DNA from: Bacillus tianshenii
GTDB lineage: Bacteria; Bacillota; Bacilli; Bacillales; Bacillaceae_N
DNA length: 64,000 bases
Assembly: GCA_020524525.2 (NCBI GenBank)
Contig: CP129018.1
Coordinates: 2,670,115 to 2,734,114 of the forward strand
Direction: 5' to 3'
Both the position numbers and the translations under genes were made by a program. The first letter of the stretch is position 1; every line of letters starts with the position of its first letter. Positions 7,592-15,841 of the stretch are shown here, piece after piece. Under the pieces are notes generated by a model, which was not told the DNA's origin, made no database searches, and saw only the letters and a list, made by a program, of their open reading frames with translations.

Positions 7592-8554
7592 ATGGCTGAG
7601 AATCCTTTTTTATATGCATCAGACAATAAGCGTTACCATACATGGAATTATCATTTAAGAAATACATTTGGACATAAAGTGTTTAAAGTAGCACTTGATG
7701 GCGGCTTTGACTGCCCGAATCGTGATGGAAAAGTCGCTCACGGTGGATGTACATTTTGCAGTGCCTCTGGCTCAGGTGATTTCGCAGGAAACCGCACGGA
7801 TAGCTTAGTTACGCAATTTCATGAGATTAAATCGAAAATGCACCAAAAGTGGAAGAACGGTAAATACCTCGGTTATTTTCAAGCCTTCACAAATACATAT
7901 GCCCCTGTAGAAGAGCTTCGTGAAAAATTTGAAGTCATCCTTGCACAAGAGGATGTTGTCGGGCTATCGATAGCAACACGTCCAGACTGCCTGCCAGATG
8001 ATGTAGTAGAATACTTAGCTGAATTGAATGAACGTACATATCTATGGGTTGAACTCGGCCTTCAAACGGTACATGAATCAACAGCTAGCTTAATTAACCG
8101 AGCTCATGACTTCGCAACGTATGTAGAAGGAGTCAATAAGCTTCGAAAGCACGGAATTAAGGTTTGTTCCCATATTATTAACGGTTTACCACAAGAAACA
8201 CCCGAGATGATGATGGAAAGTGCCCGTGCTGTAGCAAAGCTTGATATTCAAGGTTTGAAAATCCACCTCCTACATTTACTAAAAGGCACACCTATGGTGA
8301 AGCAATATGAAAAAGGCTTACTCAAATTCATGTCACTTGATGAATATGTAAAGCTTGTGTGTGACCAATTAGAAGTTATTCCACCTGAAGTGGTCATTCA
8401 CCGCATTACTGGAGATGGACCAGCTGATTTAATGATCGGACCGATGTGGAGCTTAAATAAATGGGAAGTCTTAAATCAAATTGATGCGGAACTAAAACGC
8501 CGAAATAGTTATCAAGGAAAATTTACAACGAAACAAAAGGTGAAGCCATTATGA
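7592..8554 (+). CDS. ytqA: Radical SAM protein YtqA (TIGR01212 family)
   Basis: A 320-residue radical SAM enzyme. Cys41, Cys53 and Cys56 (CPNRDGKVAHGGCTFC) form the atypical widely spaced cluster motif of this family and would bind a 4Fe-4S cluster and SAM. The barrel continues with YFQAFTNTYAP and WVELGLQTVHE, both typical of the Elp3-like subgroup. The substrate is unknown; a tRNA-related role is suspected because the next gene, overlapping by four bases (ATGA), is the tRNA wobble-uridine methyltransferase mnmM. The AAGGAGG ribosome site is near-perfect. The two genes form an operon ended by a hairpin. Confidence 0.9.
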   Translation: MAENPFLYASDNKRYHTWNYHLRNTFGHKVFKVALDGGFDCPNRDGKVAHGGCTFCSASGSGDFAGNRTDSLVTQFHEIKSKMHQKWKNGKYLGYFQAFTNTYAPVEELREKFEVILAQEDVVGLSIATRPDCLPDDVVEYLAELNERTYLWVELGLQTVHESTASLINRAHDFATYVEGVNKLRKHGIKVCSHIINGLPQETPEMMMESARAVAKLDIQGLKIHLLHLLKGTPMVKQYEKGLLKFMSLDEYVKLVCDQLEVIPPEVVIHRITGDGPADLMIGPMWSLNKWEVLNQIDAELKRRNSYQGKFTTKQKVKPL

Positions 8555-9123
8555 TTTTAAAACGTGTTCTTCCTTATACACACTCACTACTCCGCTCTGC
8601 ACTAAATGAAGGGGATATCGCCGTTGACTGCACAGCTGGAAACGGTCATGATACGCAATTACTTGCAGAAGCAGTAGGAGCAACAGGAAAAGTATTTGCT
8701 TTTGATATTCAACAAGAAGCCATTCATAACACACACAAACGTCTTGATGACGCTTCATTATTAGAGCGGGTTGAACTTATTCATGGCAGCCACAGCACAA
8801 TGAATGACCACATCCCAGAAACGTATAATGGGAAAGTAAAAGCAGCCGTCTTTAATTTAGGCTATCTGCCAGGCGGCGATAAAGAGGTGGTCACAACTGC
8901 TGATTCCACCATCCATGCTATCCAACACCTTCTAAACATTCTTTGTCCCGGCGGTATTATCGCAATTGTAATCTATCACGGCCACCCTGGTGGTAAAGTG
9001 GAAAAAGATGCTGTGCTACAGTATGCCTCCCAGCTTGATCAAAAAGATGTTGACGTGATGCAATACCAATACATTAATCAAAAAAATAATCCACCATTTT
9101 TAGTGGCACTACAAAAGAAATAG
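8551..9123 (+). CDS. mnmM: tRNA (mnm5s2U34)-methyltransferase MnmM (YtqB)
   Basis: A 190-residue class I SAM methyltransferase. Motif I is DCTAGNGHDT (about 26-35), the acidic SAM-ribose contact is FAFDIQ (about 51-56) and the catalytic-region motif is NLGYLPGGDK near 102. Gram-positive YtqB proteins methylate nm5U34 to mnm5U34 in tRNA anticodons, completing a pathway that in other bacteria uses MnmC. The ATG overlaps the stop of ytqA, so translation is coupled. The downstream hairpin ends the transcript. Function is by family membership; the sequence shows the fold and motifs directly. Confidence 0.88.
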   Translation: MILKRVLPYTHSLLRSALNEGDIAVDCTAGNGHDTQLLAEAVGATGKVFAFDIQQEAIHNTHKRLDDASLLERVELIHGSHSTMNDHIPETYNGKVKAAVFNLGYLPGGDKEVVTTADSTIHAIQHLLNILCPGGIIAIVIYHGHPGGKVEKDAVLQYASQLDQKDVDVMQYQYINQKNNPPFLVALQKK

Positions 9124-9144
9124 GCATGCTTCTCAAGCATGCCT
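9122..9144. terminator. Bidirectional terminator mnmM/ytpB
   Basis: Perfect 10-bp stem AGGCATGCTT/AAGCATGCCT with a 3-base loop between convergent genes; the T-tract is weak on both sides. Confidence 0.65.
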
Positions 9145-10202
9145 TAACTAAATAAACTTCGATACCAACGACCATTTAAATAAAAGAACTTTGAAATAAC
9201 GCCACCATATTTAATAATTTGTTTTGCTGTTTTTCTTACCCCATGTTGGGCGTTGACTTTACGGTCAGATAAGTAAATACCAAGAAGCCCACGATTAATG
9301 AGGCGATGGAATTTTTCATTTGGCAGTCCTCTTACATGCTTGTCCGCTTCTTGAACGAAGTGACCAAACCGCTCAATCATCGTTTCACTGCGTGGATAAT
9401 AGAAGCAGAAGTTCAAATCTCCTCCATCACGATCTTCTTCTTGGTCAATAAAGTAATCCAACAAAATATGTAAGCCTTGCACATATGGAAAATAACCATA
9501 GCGAATTTTCTGTACATCTTCTTCATTCAAATGCTGTTGAAATGCATAAGAAACGAGACAAAAAACACCTAATGTTGAACCTGCACAAGCAGAGAACTCA
9601 TACCATGTCATTTCTGGTAATTTAGCTTCATATTTTGCGAACCATGCTTTTAAGCGAGGCTCTCGCTCTTCAACTTTTACATGCTTATGCACTTGTAAAT
9701 CACAGTAATAAGAACATAGTTCATGTAAATATTGTTGAACCCTCTTTAGATGAGGTAATTGACTAAGAACATCTTGGCATGTTTGTACTAATGCAGATAA
9801 ATACCCACCATCATCACGGTCTTCTCGAAAACGATAATAGTCTTTATGAGAAGCTCCAGGGGTTAATGCATCACGCATTGATTCATGAAGAGCACTGAAA
9901 TCATCTGGGTCAAGTGATGTACTTCGGTCACATAGGTTATCTAAATAATCACTGATTGTTTGATAAGCGACAACAAACCGAATGCTTTCCTCAATCCGTT
10001 CCCCTGCCAAAATCCCATATATAGAGCCGCCTTCACAATGAAAGGTTTTTGCGCTGATACTTGCAAGCGCCTGCATTCGTAACTCTTCATTTGGTATTCG
10101 TTCAGCAAGCTTACGCCATTTATCTAATTCACGATGCACACACGGCAGAACATCACGGTAGATTTTTGTCATTAATCCGACTGGATGATTGGGAATCTTC
10201 AT
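9144..10202 (-). CDS. ytpB: Tetraprenyl-beta-curcumene synthase YtpB (DUF2600)
   Basis: A 352-residue terpene synthase of the class IB type found in Bacillus. SDYLDNLCDR (residues 84-93) is the aspartate-rich metal-binding motif, and FIDQEEDRDGGDLNF near 260 is the second conserved acidic stretch. B. subtilis YtpB cyclises tetraprenyl diphosphate (C35) to tetraprenyl-beta-curcumene, the precursor of sesquarterpenes in spores and membranes. It is followed 17 bp downstream of ytpA in the same direction, so the pair is an operon as in B. subtilis. Length and motifs are complete. The ribosome site upstream (GCGGGAGTGGAGG) is good. Confidence 0.93.
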   Translation of the reverse strand: MKIPNHPVGLMTKIYRDVLPCVHRELDKWRKLAERIPNEELRMQALASISAKTFHCEGGSIYGILAGERIEESIRFVVAYQTISDYLDNLCDRSTSLDPDDFSALHESMRDALTPGASHKDYYRFREDRDDGGYLSALVQTCQDVLSQLPHLKRVQQYLHELCSYYCDLQVHKHVKVEEREPRLKAWFAKYEAKLPEMTWYEFSACAGSTLGVFCLVSYAFQQHLNEEDVQKIRYGYFPYVQGLHILLDYFIDQEEDRDGGDLNFCFYYPRSETMIERFGHFVQEADKHVRGLPNEKFHRLINRGLLGIYLSDRKVNAQHGVRKTAKQIIKYGGVISKFFYLNGRWYRSLFS

Positions 10203-10219
10203 AAGCCTCCACTCCCGCT

Positions 10220-11020
10220 TTATTTATTTCGTTGTTGTATATTCATTTGCATTTGCATAAATCCCTTTGCATAACGGAAGACCTCTTCTCGCTCTGGCTC
10301 ATTAAAAATTTCATGATAAAGCTTATCCCATTCTTTAAACATTTTTTCACTCATTGGTAGTGCATCAAACCACTTTCTAACTGTTACCTTATCGACAATT
10401 TTATCATCCCCACCTTGCATAACAAGAAACGGTAAATCGGGAATTTTGTCAATGTTTTGATTAGCAAGCTTCATCGCCTGTACTAATTCACGGTACCAAC
10501 GAATTGAAACCTTCCTTACAAACAACGGATCATTTTCATCCATTTTCTTTACCTCAGGGTTTCTCGTCGCTAATCCTGGTTCCAAATGTGAAGCAAGACG
10601 CAATGACGGCATAAAAACATTTAACCCTTGAGATAGTAAATCAAGAGACTTAGGCGGAGGAGTTGTCAGACCTACACACGGTGAAGAAAGAAGGACAGCT
10701 TTCACTGGCAAATCTTTCTCCTGTAATGTTCGAATAACTGCTAATCCACCCATGCTATGGCCAAATAAGTAAACAGGTAATTCATATTTTAAGGCTTCCC
10801 TTACCCAGCCTTCAATTGTTTCGATATATTCATCAAATGAATCAATATGACCACGTCGTCTTCGTCGTGTCGTTCCTTGGCCTGGAAGGTCCCCCATTAA
10901 GACATGCAGGTGTTCACTTCTCCACATTTCAATTAACCATTTATACCTACCATGGTACTCTGCAGCACCATGTACTAATACAATAACTGCACGTGGTTGT
11001 TCAGCTTCCCACTTCCACAT
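10220..11020 (-). CDS. ytpA: Alpha/beta hydrolase YtpA (lysophospholipase-like)
   Basis: A 266-residue cytosolic alpha/beta hydrolase of the monoacylglycerol-lipase/lysophospholipase group. The oxyanion motif is VHGAAEYHGRY (about 16-26), the nucleophile is Ser89 in GHSMGG, the acid is in MQGGDDKIVD and the histidine is in DKLYHEIFNEP. In B. subtilis YtpA is linked to formation of the lysophospholipid antibiotic bacilysocin; whether this organism makes it is unknown. It is the first gene of the ytpA-ytpB operon, divergent from ytoA. A GTGAGGTG ribosome site precedes the ATG. RRRRRG at about 52-57 is an unusual basic patch. Confidence 0.88.
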   Translation of the reverse strand: MWKWEAEQPRAVIVLVHGAAEYHGRYKWLIEMWRSEHLHVLMGDLPGQGTTRRRRRGHIDSFDEYIETIEGWVREALKYELPVYLFGHSMGGLAVIRTLQEKDLPVKAVLLSSPCVGLTTPPPKSLDLLSQGLNVFMPSLRLASHLEPGLATRNPEVKKMDENDPLFVRKVSIRWYRELVQAMKLANQNIDKIPDLPFLVMQGGDDKIVDKVTVRKWFDALPMSEKMFKEWDKLYHEIFNEPEREEVFRYAKGFMQMQMNIQQRNK

Positions 11021-11128
11021 GAAACATTCACCTCACAAAACTGTTTGCTTTTTATATTCACTATTTTAAAATGAAAATGAGAGTATGCGCCAATAATATG
11101 AACATTTTGAAAAAAAGGTGGGTAACGT

Positions 11129-11647
11129 ATGATTTATGAATACAAAGGAAAAATGCCTAAAATTGCAGACAGCGCGTTTATCGCAGATTATGTAACCATT
11201 ACAGGTGACGTTACAATTGGAGAGGAATCAAGCATTTGGTTTAACACCTCAATCCGTGGAGATGTGGCACCAACGGTAATTGGAAACCGCGTGAACGTCC
11301 AGGACAATTCAGTGCTTCACCAAAGTCCAAATAATACGCTTCTTATTGAAGATGATGTAACGGTCGGTCACATGGTTATTTTACATAGCGCCATTATTCG
11401 AAAAAACGCCTTAATTGGTATGGGCACAACAATCTTAGACGGTGCTGAAATTGGAGAAGGCAGCTTTATTGGTGCTGGCAGTCTAGTTCCGCAAGGGAAG
11501 AAGATCCCCCCTCACTCACTTGCATTTGGCCGCCCAGCAAAAGTTGTGCGTGAATTAACAGAAGCAGACCTGAAAGAAATGGCACGAATCCGTCGCGAAT
11601 ATGTTGAAAAAGGACAATACTACAAAAGTCTACAAAATAAAGGTTAA
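11129..11647 (+). CDS. ytoA: Gamma-class carbonic anhydrase-like protein YtoA
   Basis: A 172-residue left-handed beta-helix protein built of hexapeptide repeats. Three histidines, His64, His81 and His86, stand at the positions that bind the metal in gamma carbonic anhydrases, and RGDVAP (about 43-48) holds the conserved Arg and Asp. The protein probably forms a trimer with metal sites between subunits. Family members range from active carbonic anhydrases to proteins of unknown activity, so hydration of CO2 is likely but not proven. The ribosome site AAAGGTGGG is good. It is a single gene facing metK across a shared terminator. Confidence 0.88.
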   Translation: MIYEYKGKMPKIADSAFIADYVTITGDVTIGEESSIWFNTSIRGDVAPTVIGNRVNVQDNSVLHQSPNNTLLIEDDVTVGHMVILHSAIIRKNALIGMGTTILDGAEIGEGSFIGAGSLVPQGKKIPPHSLAFGRPAKVVRELTEADLKEMARIRREYVEKGQYYKSLQNKG

Positions 11648-11670
11648 TCTTATTGTTTCCGATTCTATAT

Positions 11671-11703
11671 AAAAAACTCCAGCTTTTATAGCTGGAGTTT
11701 TCT
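11671..11703. terminator. Bidirectional terminator ytoA/metK
   Basis: Perfect 12-bp stem AAAACTCCAGCT/AGCTGGAGTTTT with flanking T-runs on both strands. Confidence 0.88.
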
Positions 11704-11708
11704 CGTTA

Positions 11709-12908
11709 TTATGACTGTACGCTTGCTTTTAGAATTTCTGCTTTATCCGTACGTTCCCACGGTACATCAATGTCTGTACGTCCAAAGTGGCCGTATGCAG
11801 CAGTTTGTTTGTAAATAGGACGACGTAAATCAAGCATCTTAATAAGACCTGCAGGGCGAAGGTCAAAGTTTTCGCTCACAAGCTCAACTAATTTTTCTTC
11901 TGACACTTTGCCCGTTCCAAATGTATCAACTGAAATTGATACAGGCTGAGCAACACCGATTGCATAAGCTAGTTGAACTTCACATTTGTCCGCAAGACCT
12001 GCAGCAACAAGGTTTTTCGCAACATAACGTGCAGCATAAGCAGCTGAACGGTCAACTTTTGTTGGATCCTTACCAGAGAATGCACCGCCGCCATGACGAG
12101 CATAACCTCCGTACGTATCAACGATAATTTTACGGCCTGTTAGACCTGCATCACCTTGAGGTCCGCCAATTACAAAACGACCTGTTGGGTTAATGAAGTA
12201 TTTTGTATTCTCGTCAATTAGTTCACTTGGAACAATTGGCTCGATAACATGCTTTTTCAAATCTTCTTTGATTTGGTCAAGTGTAATCTCAGGATGGTGT
12301 TGTGTTGAAATAACGATTGTATCAATACGAACAGGTTTATCATTTTCATCATATTCAACCGTTACTTGTGTTTTACCATCTGGGCGAAGATAAGCGACTG
12401 TTTCGTCTTTACGAACAGCTGCAAGACGACGTGAAAGCTTATGAGCTAGTGAGATTGGAAGCGGCATTAATTCTTTTGTTTCGTTACAAGCGTAACCAAA
12501 CATTAACCCTTGGTCACCTGCACCGATTGCTTCGATTTCTTCCTCTGTCATTTGACCTTCACGTGCTTCTAATGCTTTATCTACACCTTGAGCAATATCA
12601 GCAGATTGTTCATCAATTGACGTTAAAACCGCACAAGTTTCAGCGTCAAAGCCATATTTAGCGCGAGTATAACCAATTTCAGAAACTGTTTCACGAACAA
12701 CCTTTGGAATATCTACATATGTAGAGGTTGTGATTTCACCTGCTACTAAAACTAAACCTGTATTAACTGTTGTTTCACAAGCTACACGTGCATTTGGATC
12801 ATCAGTAAGAATTGCATCAAGGATTGCATCCGAAATTTGGTCACAAATTTTATCTGGATGCCCTTCTGTAACTGACTCAGAAGTAAAAAGACGACGATTT
12901 ACTGCCAT
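11709..12908 (-). CDS. metK: S-adenosylmethionine synthetase
   Basis: A 399-residue enzyme that makes SAM from methionine and ATP in the cytoplasm. It opens with [20 protein letters not shown], the ATP-binding signature, and has [12 protein letters not shown] near residue 117 and [16 protein letters not shown] near 256, both family signatures. The length is that of B. subtilis MetK. AGGAGG lies about 10 bp before the ATG. The transcript carries a SAM-I riboswitch, so its own product shuts it off. The gene is monocistronic between the riboswitch and a bidirectional terminator. Confidence 0.98.
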   Translation of the reverse strand: MAVNRRLFTSESVTEGHPDKICDQISDAILDAILTDDPNARVACETTVNTGLVLVAGEITTSTYVDIPKVVRETVSEIGYTRAKYGFDAETCAVLTSIDEQSADIAQGVDKALEAREGQMTEEEIEAIGAGDQGLMFGYACNETKELMPLPISLAHKLSRRLAAVRKDETVAYLRPDGKTQVTVEYDENDKPVRIDTIVISTQHHPEITLDQIKEDLKKHVIEPIVPSELIDENTKYFINPTGRFVIGGPQGDAGLTGRKIIVDTYGGYARHGGGAFSGKDPTKVDRSAAYAARYVAKNLVAAGLADKCEVQLAYAIGVAQPVSISVDTFGTGKVSEEKLVELVSENFDLRPAGLIKMLDLRRPIYKQTAAYGHFGRTDIDVPWERTDKAEILKASVQS

Positions 12909-13012
12909 TTAAAAGTGTACCTCCTATTTACTGTTGATACGGTACTCTTCCCTTATTCATGCATGATATGTTTTTTCACATGTATGCTAAAGAAATCATA
13001 AGCAAAGCGAAA

Positions 13013-13217
13013 AAATAAAAAACCTTCCCCTATGAGGAAAGGTTGAAATGTTAATTCATGCCTTTCACTCTTATCGTTCAAGACTATACGCCTTGCATCA
13101 GGTTGGCACCTTGTCATCATGTCTACATAGTAATAAAGTGTGCATAAAACGTTATGACACATGATGTCGGTTGCCGGGTTTCATAGGGCCTGTCCCTCCG
13201 CCAGCTCAGGATAAGAG
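13013..13217 (-). promoter_or_regulatory. SAM-I (S-box) riboswitch of metK
   Basis: On the minus strand the aptamer runs from CTCTTATCCTGAGCTGGCGG (13217 downward) through GGGACAGGCCC, ATGAAACCCGGCAACC and AAGGTGCCAACCTGATGCAAGGC to GATAAGAG near 13068, closing helix P1. All conserved S-box core elements are present. A terminator stem AACCTTTCCTCATAGGGGAAGGTT with a T-run follows at 13013-13044. SAM binding should favour the terminator. Confidence 0.97.
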
Positions 13218-13233
13218 TATCCGTTCGGGACTT

Positions 13234-13262
13234 ATCATAACGACTTTAACCCAAAATGTCAA
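13234..13262 (-). promoter_or_regulatory. Promoter of the metK riboswitch leader
   Basis: Minus strand TTGACA (13257-13262), 17-bp spacer, TATGAT (13234-13239). The first modular repeat begins 3 bp beyond the -35 box. Confidence 0.82.
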
Positions 13263-13264
13263 TA

Positions 13265-13383
13265 GAAAAGCGGAGATGGGCCGCTTAGAAATATTGTTCA
13301 CTGGAGCCTTCACGCATAGAGGCGTTCTTTGCCTCGGTGCGGGAAGGTGAAGTGACACAAATTTCTGCCCATCGCAGCTGGAC
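13265..13383 (+). repeat. Modular structured repeat, type A (copy A1)
   Basis: Begins GAAAAGCGGAG and ends CGCAGCTGGAC. Helix P1 is GATGGGC (13275-13281) / GCCCATC (13367-13373), followed by a 5-nt bulge CGCTT on the 5' side and helix P2 AGAAAT (13287-13292) / ATTTCT (13361-13366). The 3' arms of P1 and P2 abut without a gap. The apical hairpin is GAGGC/GCCTC. It lies upstream of the metK promoter. Confidence 0.85.
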
Positions 13384-13387
13384 AATA

Positions 13388-13507
13388 GAAAAGCGGAGAA
13401 AGGCGGTTAGGCTGTCCGATTGCTGGAACCTTCACACAGAGAGGTGCTTTTTGCCTCGGCGTGGGAAGGTGAAGCAACTCGCGCAGCCTGCCTTTCACAG
13501 CTAGACA
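13388..13507 (+). repeat. Modular structured repeat, type A (copy A2)
   Basis: Same ends as A1 but different stems: P1 GAAAGGC (13398-13404) / GCCTTTC (13490-13496), bulge GGTT, P2 AGGCTG (13409-13414) / CAGCCT (13484-13489), P3 TTGCT/AGCAA. Both arms changed relative to A1, and pairing is kept. Head-to-tail with A1, 4 bp apart. Confidence 0.85.
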
Positions 13508-13511
13508 GCAA

Positions 13512-13560
13512 GAAAAGTGGAGATGGGCCGCTTAGAAATATTATTCACGAACGTAGCTGC
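13512..13560 (+). repeat. Truncated type A repeat
   Basis: Holds the 5' half of an A1-like copy (GAAAAGTGGAGATGGGCCGC and on) joined directly to a short GTAGCTGC end; the middle and 3' arm are missing. It stops 5 bp before the stop codon of the DCC-family gene. Confidence 0.75.
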
Positions 13561-13564
13561 AAAC

Positions 13565-13933
13565 CTAAATTTCACACTTTCCATTATCACATTTATTTCG
13601 TAATAACTTCTTACGATTTCGAGCAATGAATCGATATAAAGGGACACCGATTTTGTCAATAAAGGGAAGGTAACCGACTGCGCCAATAAGGACTGTCGCC
13701 GGGAAGGTTAAAAACAGTCTCCGCATTGCATAAAAACCTGCATAAACCTTTCCATTAGATGTAACGAGATGTAGTTCTCGCTTGGCTGCTTCCTTATTAA
13801 TAGGAACTTTCTCATCTAATTGTTGGAGCGGCATCCACTTTACAATACGGAACCAATCAAGATATCTTAGTGTTCTTTTCGTTTGCATACATAATCCACA
13901 ATCAGCATCATAGTATACACGATAAGTTTTCAT
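13565..13933 (-). CDS. DCC-family thiol-disulfide oxidoreductase-like protein (DUF393)
   Basis: A 122-residue protein starting MKTYRVYYDADCGLCMQTKR. The DxxCGxC core with Cys12 and Cys15 defines the DCC family (YuxK type, DUF393), which adopts a thioredoxin-like fold. The middle has two moderately hydrophobic stretches and the tail is basic with two further cysteines (NKCDNGKC). Redox activity is predicted from the CxxC pair; partners are unknown. The ATG has only a weak upstream ribosome site. The gene stands alone on the minus strand between repeat elements and the pckA promoter region. Confidence 0.8.
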   Translation of the reverse strand: MKTYRVYYDADCGLCMQTKRTLRYLDWFRIVKWMPLQQLDEKVPINKEAAKRELHLVTSNGKVYAGFYAMRRLFLTFPATVLIGAVGYLPFIDKIGVPLYRFIARNRKKLLRNKCDNGKCEI

Positions 13934-14102
13934 GATCTACACACCCTATCGATAAAATTACCCTGTTTCCATCGTAAAAAAACCAAAAATCATTTATAAT
14001 GAAATCACTTTCGGAATATTGTAAGAATTTGAAATCGAATATTCCCTCTATTAATGATAAATTGTGTCTTATGGACAGTTATGATTTTCTTAAAAAATAG
14101 TA

Positions 14103-14130
14103 TAGACTATTTAAATGAATATGTTATACT
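14103..14130 (+). promoter_or_regulatory. pckA promoter with CcpN-like operator
   Basis: TAGACT (14103-14108), 16-bp spacer, TATACT (14125-14130). TATGTTATACT at 14120-14130 fits the CcpN consensus TRTGHYATAYW at every position and covers the -10 box. CcpN represses pckA and gapB in B. subtilis under glycolytic conditions. Confidence 0.65.
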
Positions 14131-14200
14131 AATTCAAGAAGAAAAAAGAAAATCACAATTAAAATAATTTATATTCTAATAAAAAGGATGGTTATGCCAA

Positions 14201-15792
14201 ATGAATTCCGTTGAACGTACTGTTGACTTGAGCGCATTGTTGAAAAGCGAAAGTATGAAACACAACCTATCCGTGCCTCAACTTGTTGAGAAGACACTGG
14301 CACGTGGTGAAGGTGTATTAACTTCTACTGGTGCTATCCGTGCGACTACAGGGAAATATACTGGTCGTTCACCTCAAGATAAATATATAGTCGAAGAAGA
14401 ATCTACAAAAGACAAAATCGACTGGGGGAGCGGTAAACCAGCCAATTTCACCAGAAATATTTGATTCATTATATAACAAAGTCCTAGCATATTTAAACGA
14501 AAAAGAAGAAGTTTTTCGTTTCCCAAGGATTTGCTGGAGCAGATAAAAAGCACCGCCTTCAACTTCAAGTAATTAATGAGTATGCATGGCATAACTTGTT
14601 CGTGCACCAACTTTTTATTCGTCCAACTGAAGAAGAATTGAAATCACATGAGCCATCATTTACAGTGATCTCAGCTCCTAACTTCAAGGCAAATCCTGAA
14701 GTGGACGGTACGAAATCAGAAACATTCATTATGGTTTCGTTCGAGCGTAGAATCGTTCTAATTGGTGGTACGGAGTACGCTGGAGAAATGAAAAAATCAA
14801 TCTTCTCTGTTATGAACTTCTTACTTCCAGAGAGTGATATTCTTTCTATGCACTGCTCTGCTAACGTAGGTCAAGAAGGAGATGTTGCTCTTTTCTTCGG
14901 ACTTTCTGGAACTGGAAAAACAACTCTTTCTGCAGATGCAAATCGTCGTCTAATCGGAGATGATGAGCACGGTTGGTCAAATAATGGTGTCTTTAATATT
15001 GAAGGTGGTTGTTATGCAAAATGTATCAACCTCTCTCGTGACAAAGAACCACAAATTTGGGATGCAATCCGTTTCGGTTCTGTGTTAGAAAATGTTGTGC
15101 TTGATGATGAATCTCGTGAAGCAGACTATGACAATTCTTCATTAACTGAGAATACTCGTGCGGCATATCCATTACAAGCAATCGACAACATCGTTGACCC
15201 GAGTATTGCAGGCCACCCGAATACAATCATTTTCTTAACAGCTGATGCATTTGGCGTATTGCCTCCAATCAGTAAATTAACAAAAGAACAAGCAATGTAC
15301 CATTTTATTAGTGGTTACACAAGTAAGCTTGCAGGAACTGAGCGTGGTATTACTGAACCTGAAGCAACATTCTCAACGTGCTTCGGCTCTCCATTCTTAC
15401 CATTACCGGCAAGCCGTTATGCAGAAATGCTTGGTGAGAAAATTGACCAATACAATGCCCAAGTATTCCTTGTAAACACTGGCTGGACTGGTGGTTCATA
15501 TGGTGAAGGAAAACGTATGAATCTTTCTTACACACGTGCAATGGTTCGCGCAGCGCTTGAAGGCGAATTAAATAATGTAGAGCTTATTAAGGATCCTATC
15601 TTCGGACTTCAAATCCCTGCACACTGCCCAGGTGTACCTGATGAAGTTCTTCAACCGAAGAAAACTTGGAACGATGGTGCAGCATATGACAATAAAGCAA
15701 AAGATCTTGCTCATCAATTCAATGTAAACTTCAAGAAATTCAATGGTGTAGCAGAAGAAATTCGTTTGGCAGGTCCTATCGATACAGAATAA
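14201..15792 (+). pseudogene. pckA: Phosphoenolpyruvate carboxykinase (ATP), interrupted by two frameshifts
   Basis: The conceptual protein is about 530 residues and very like B. subtilis PckA, which converts oxaloacetate to phosphoenolpyruvate in gluconeogenesis. The first frame (14201 to a stop at 14464) gives [10 protein letters not shown] through KDKIDWG. One extra base in the G5 run at 14424-14428 moves the reading to a second frame ([18 protein letters not shown]). One extra base in the T5 run at 14512-14516 moves it to the third, which runs to 15792. That part holds [11 protein letters not shown] (Walker A), GDDEHGW and the arginine-containing TRAAYP motif. Both lesions are +1 in homopolymers, so sequencing error is as likely as true decay. 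If the sequence is right the enzyme is lost. Confidence 0.92.
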
Positions 15793-15806
15793 TGTGCCAC
15801 ATTATT

Positions 15807-15841
15807 AAAAAGAGTTGACTCAAATTGAGTCAACTCTTTTT
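15807..15841. terminator. Bidirectional terminator pckA/ytmA
   Basis: Perfect 16-bp stem AAAAAGAGTTGACTCA/TGAGTCAACTCTTTTT with a 3-base loop. It contains the last codons and stop of ytmA. Confidence 0.9.

Noticed and set aside
13265-13560. Insertion sequence or transposon
   Set aside because: No transposase gene, no long terminal inverted repeats with target duplications could be shown; the elements are short and non-coding.
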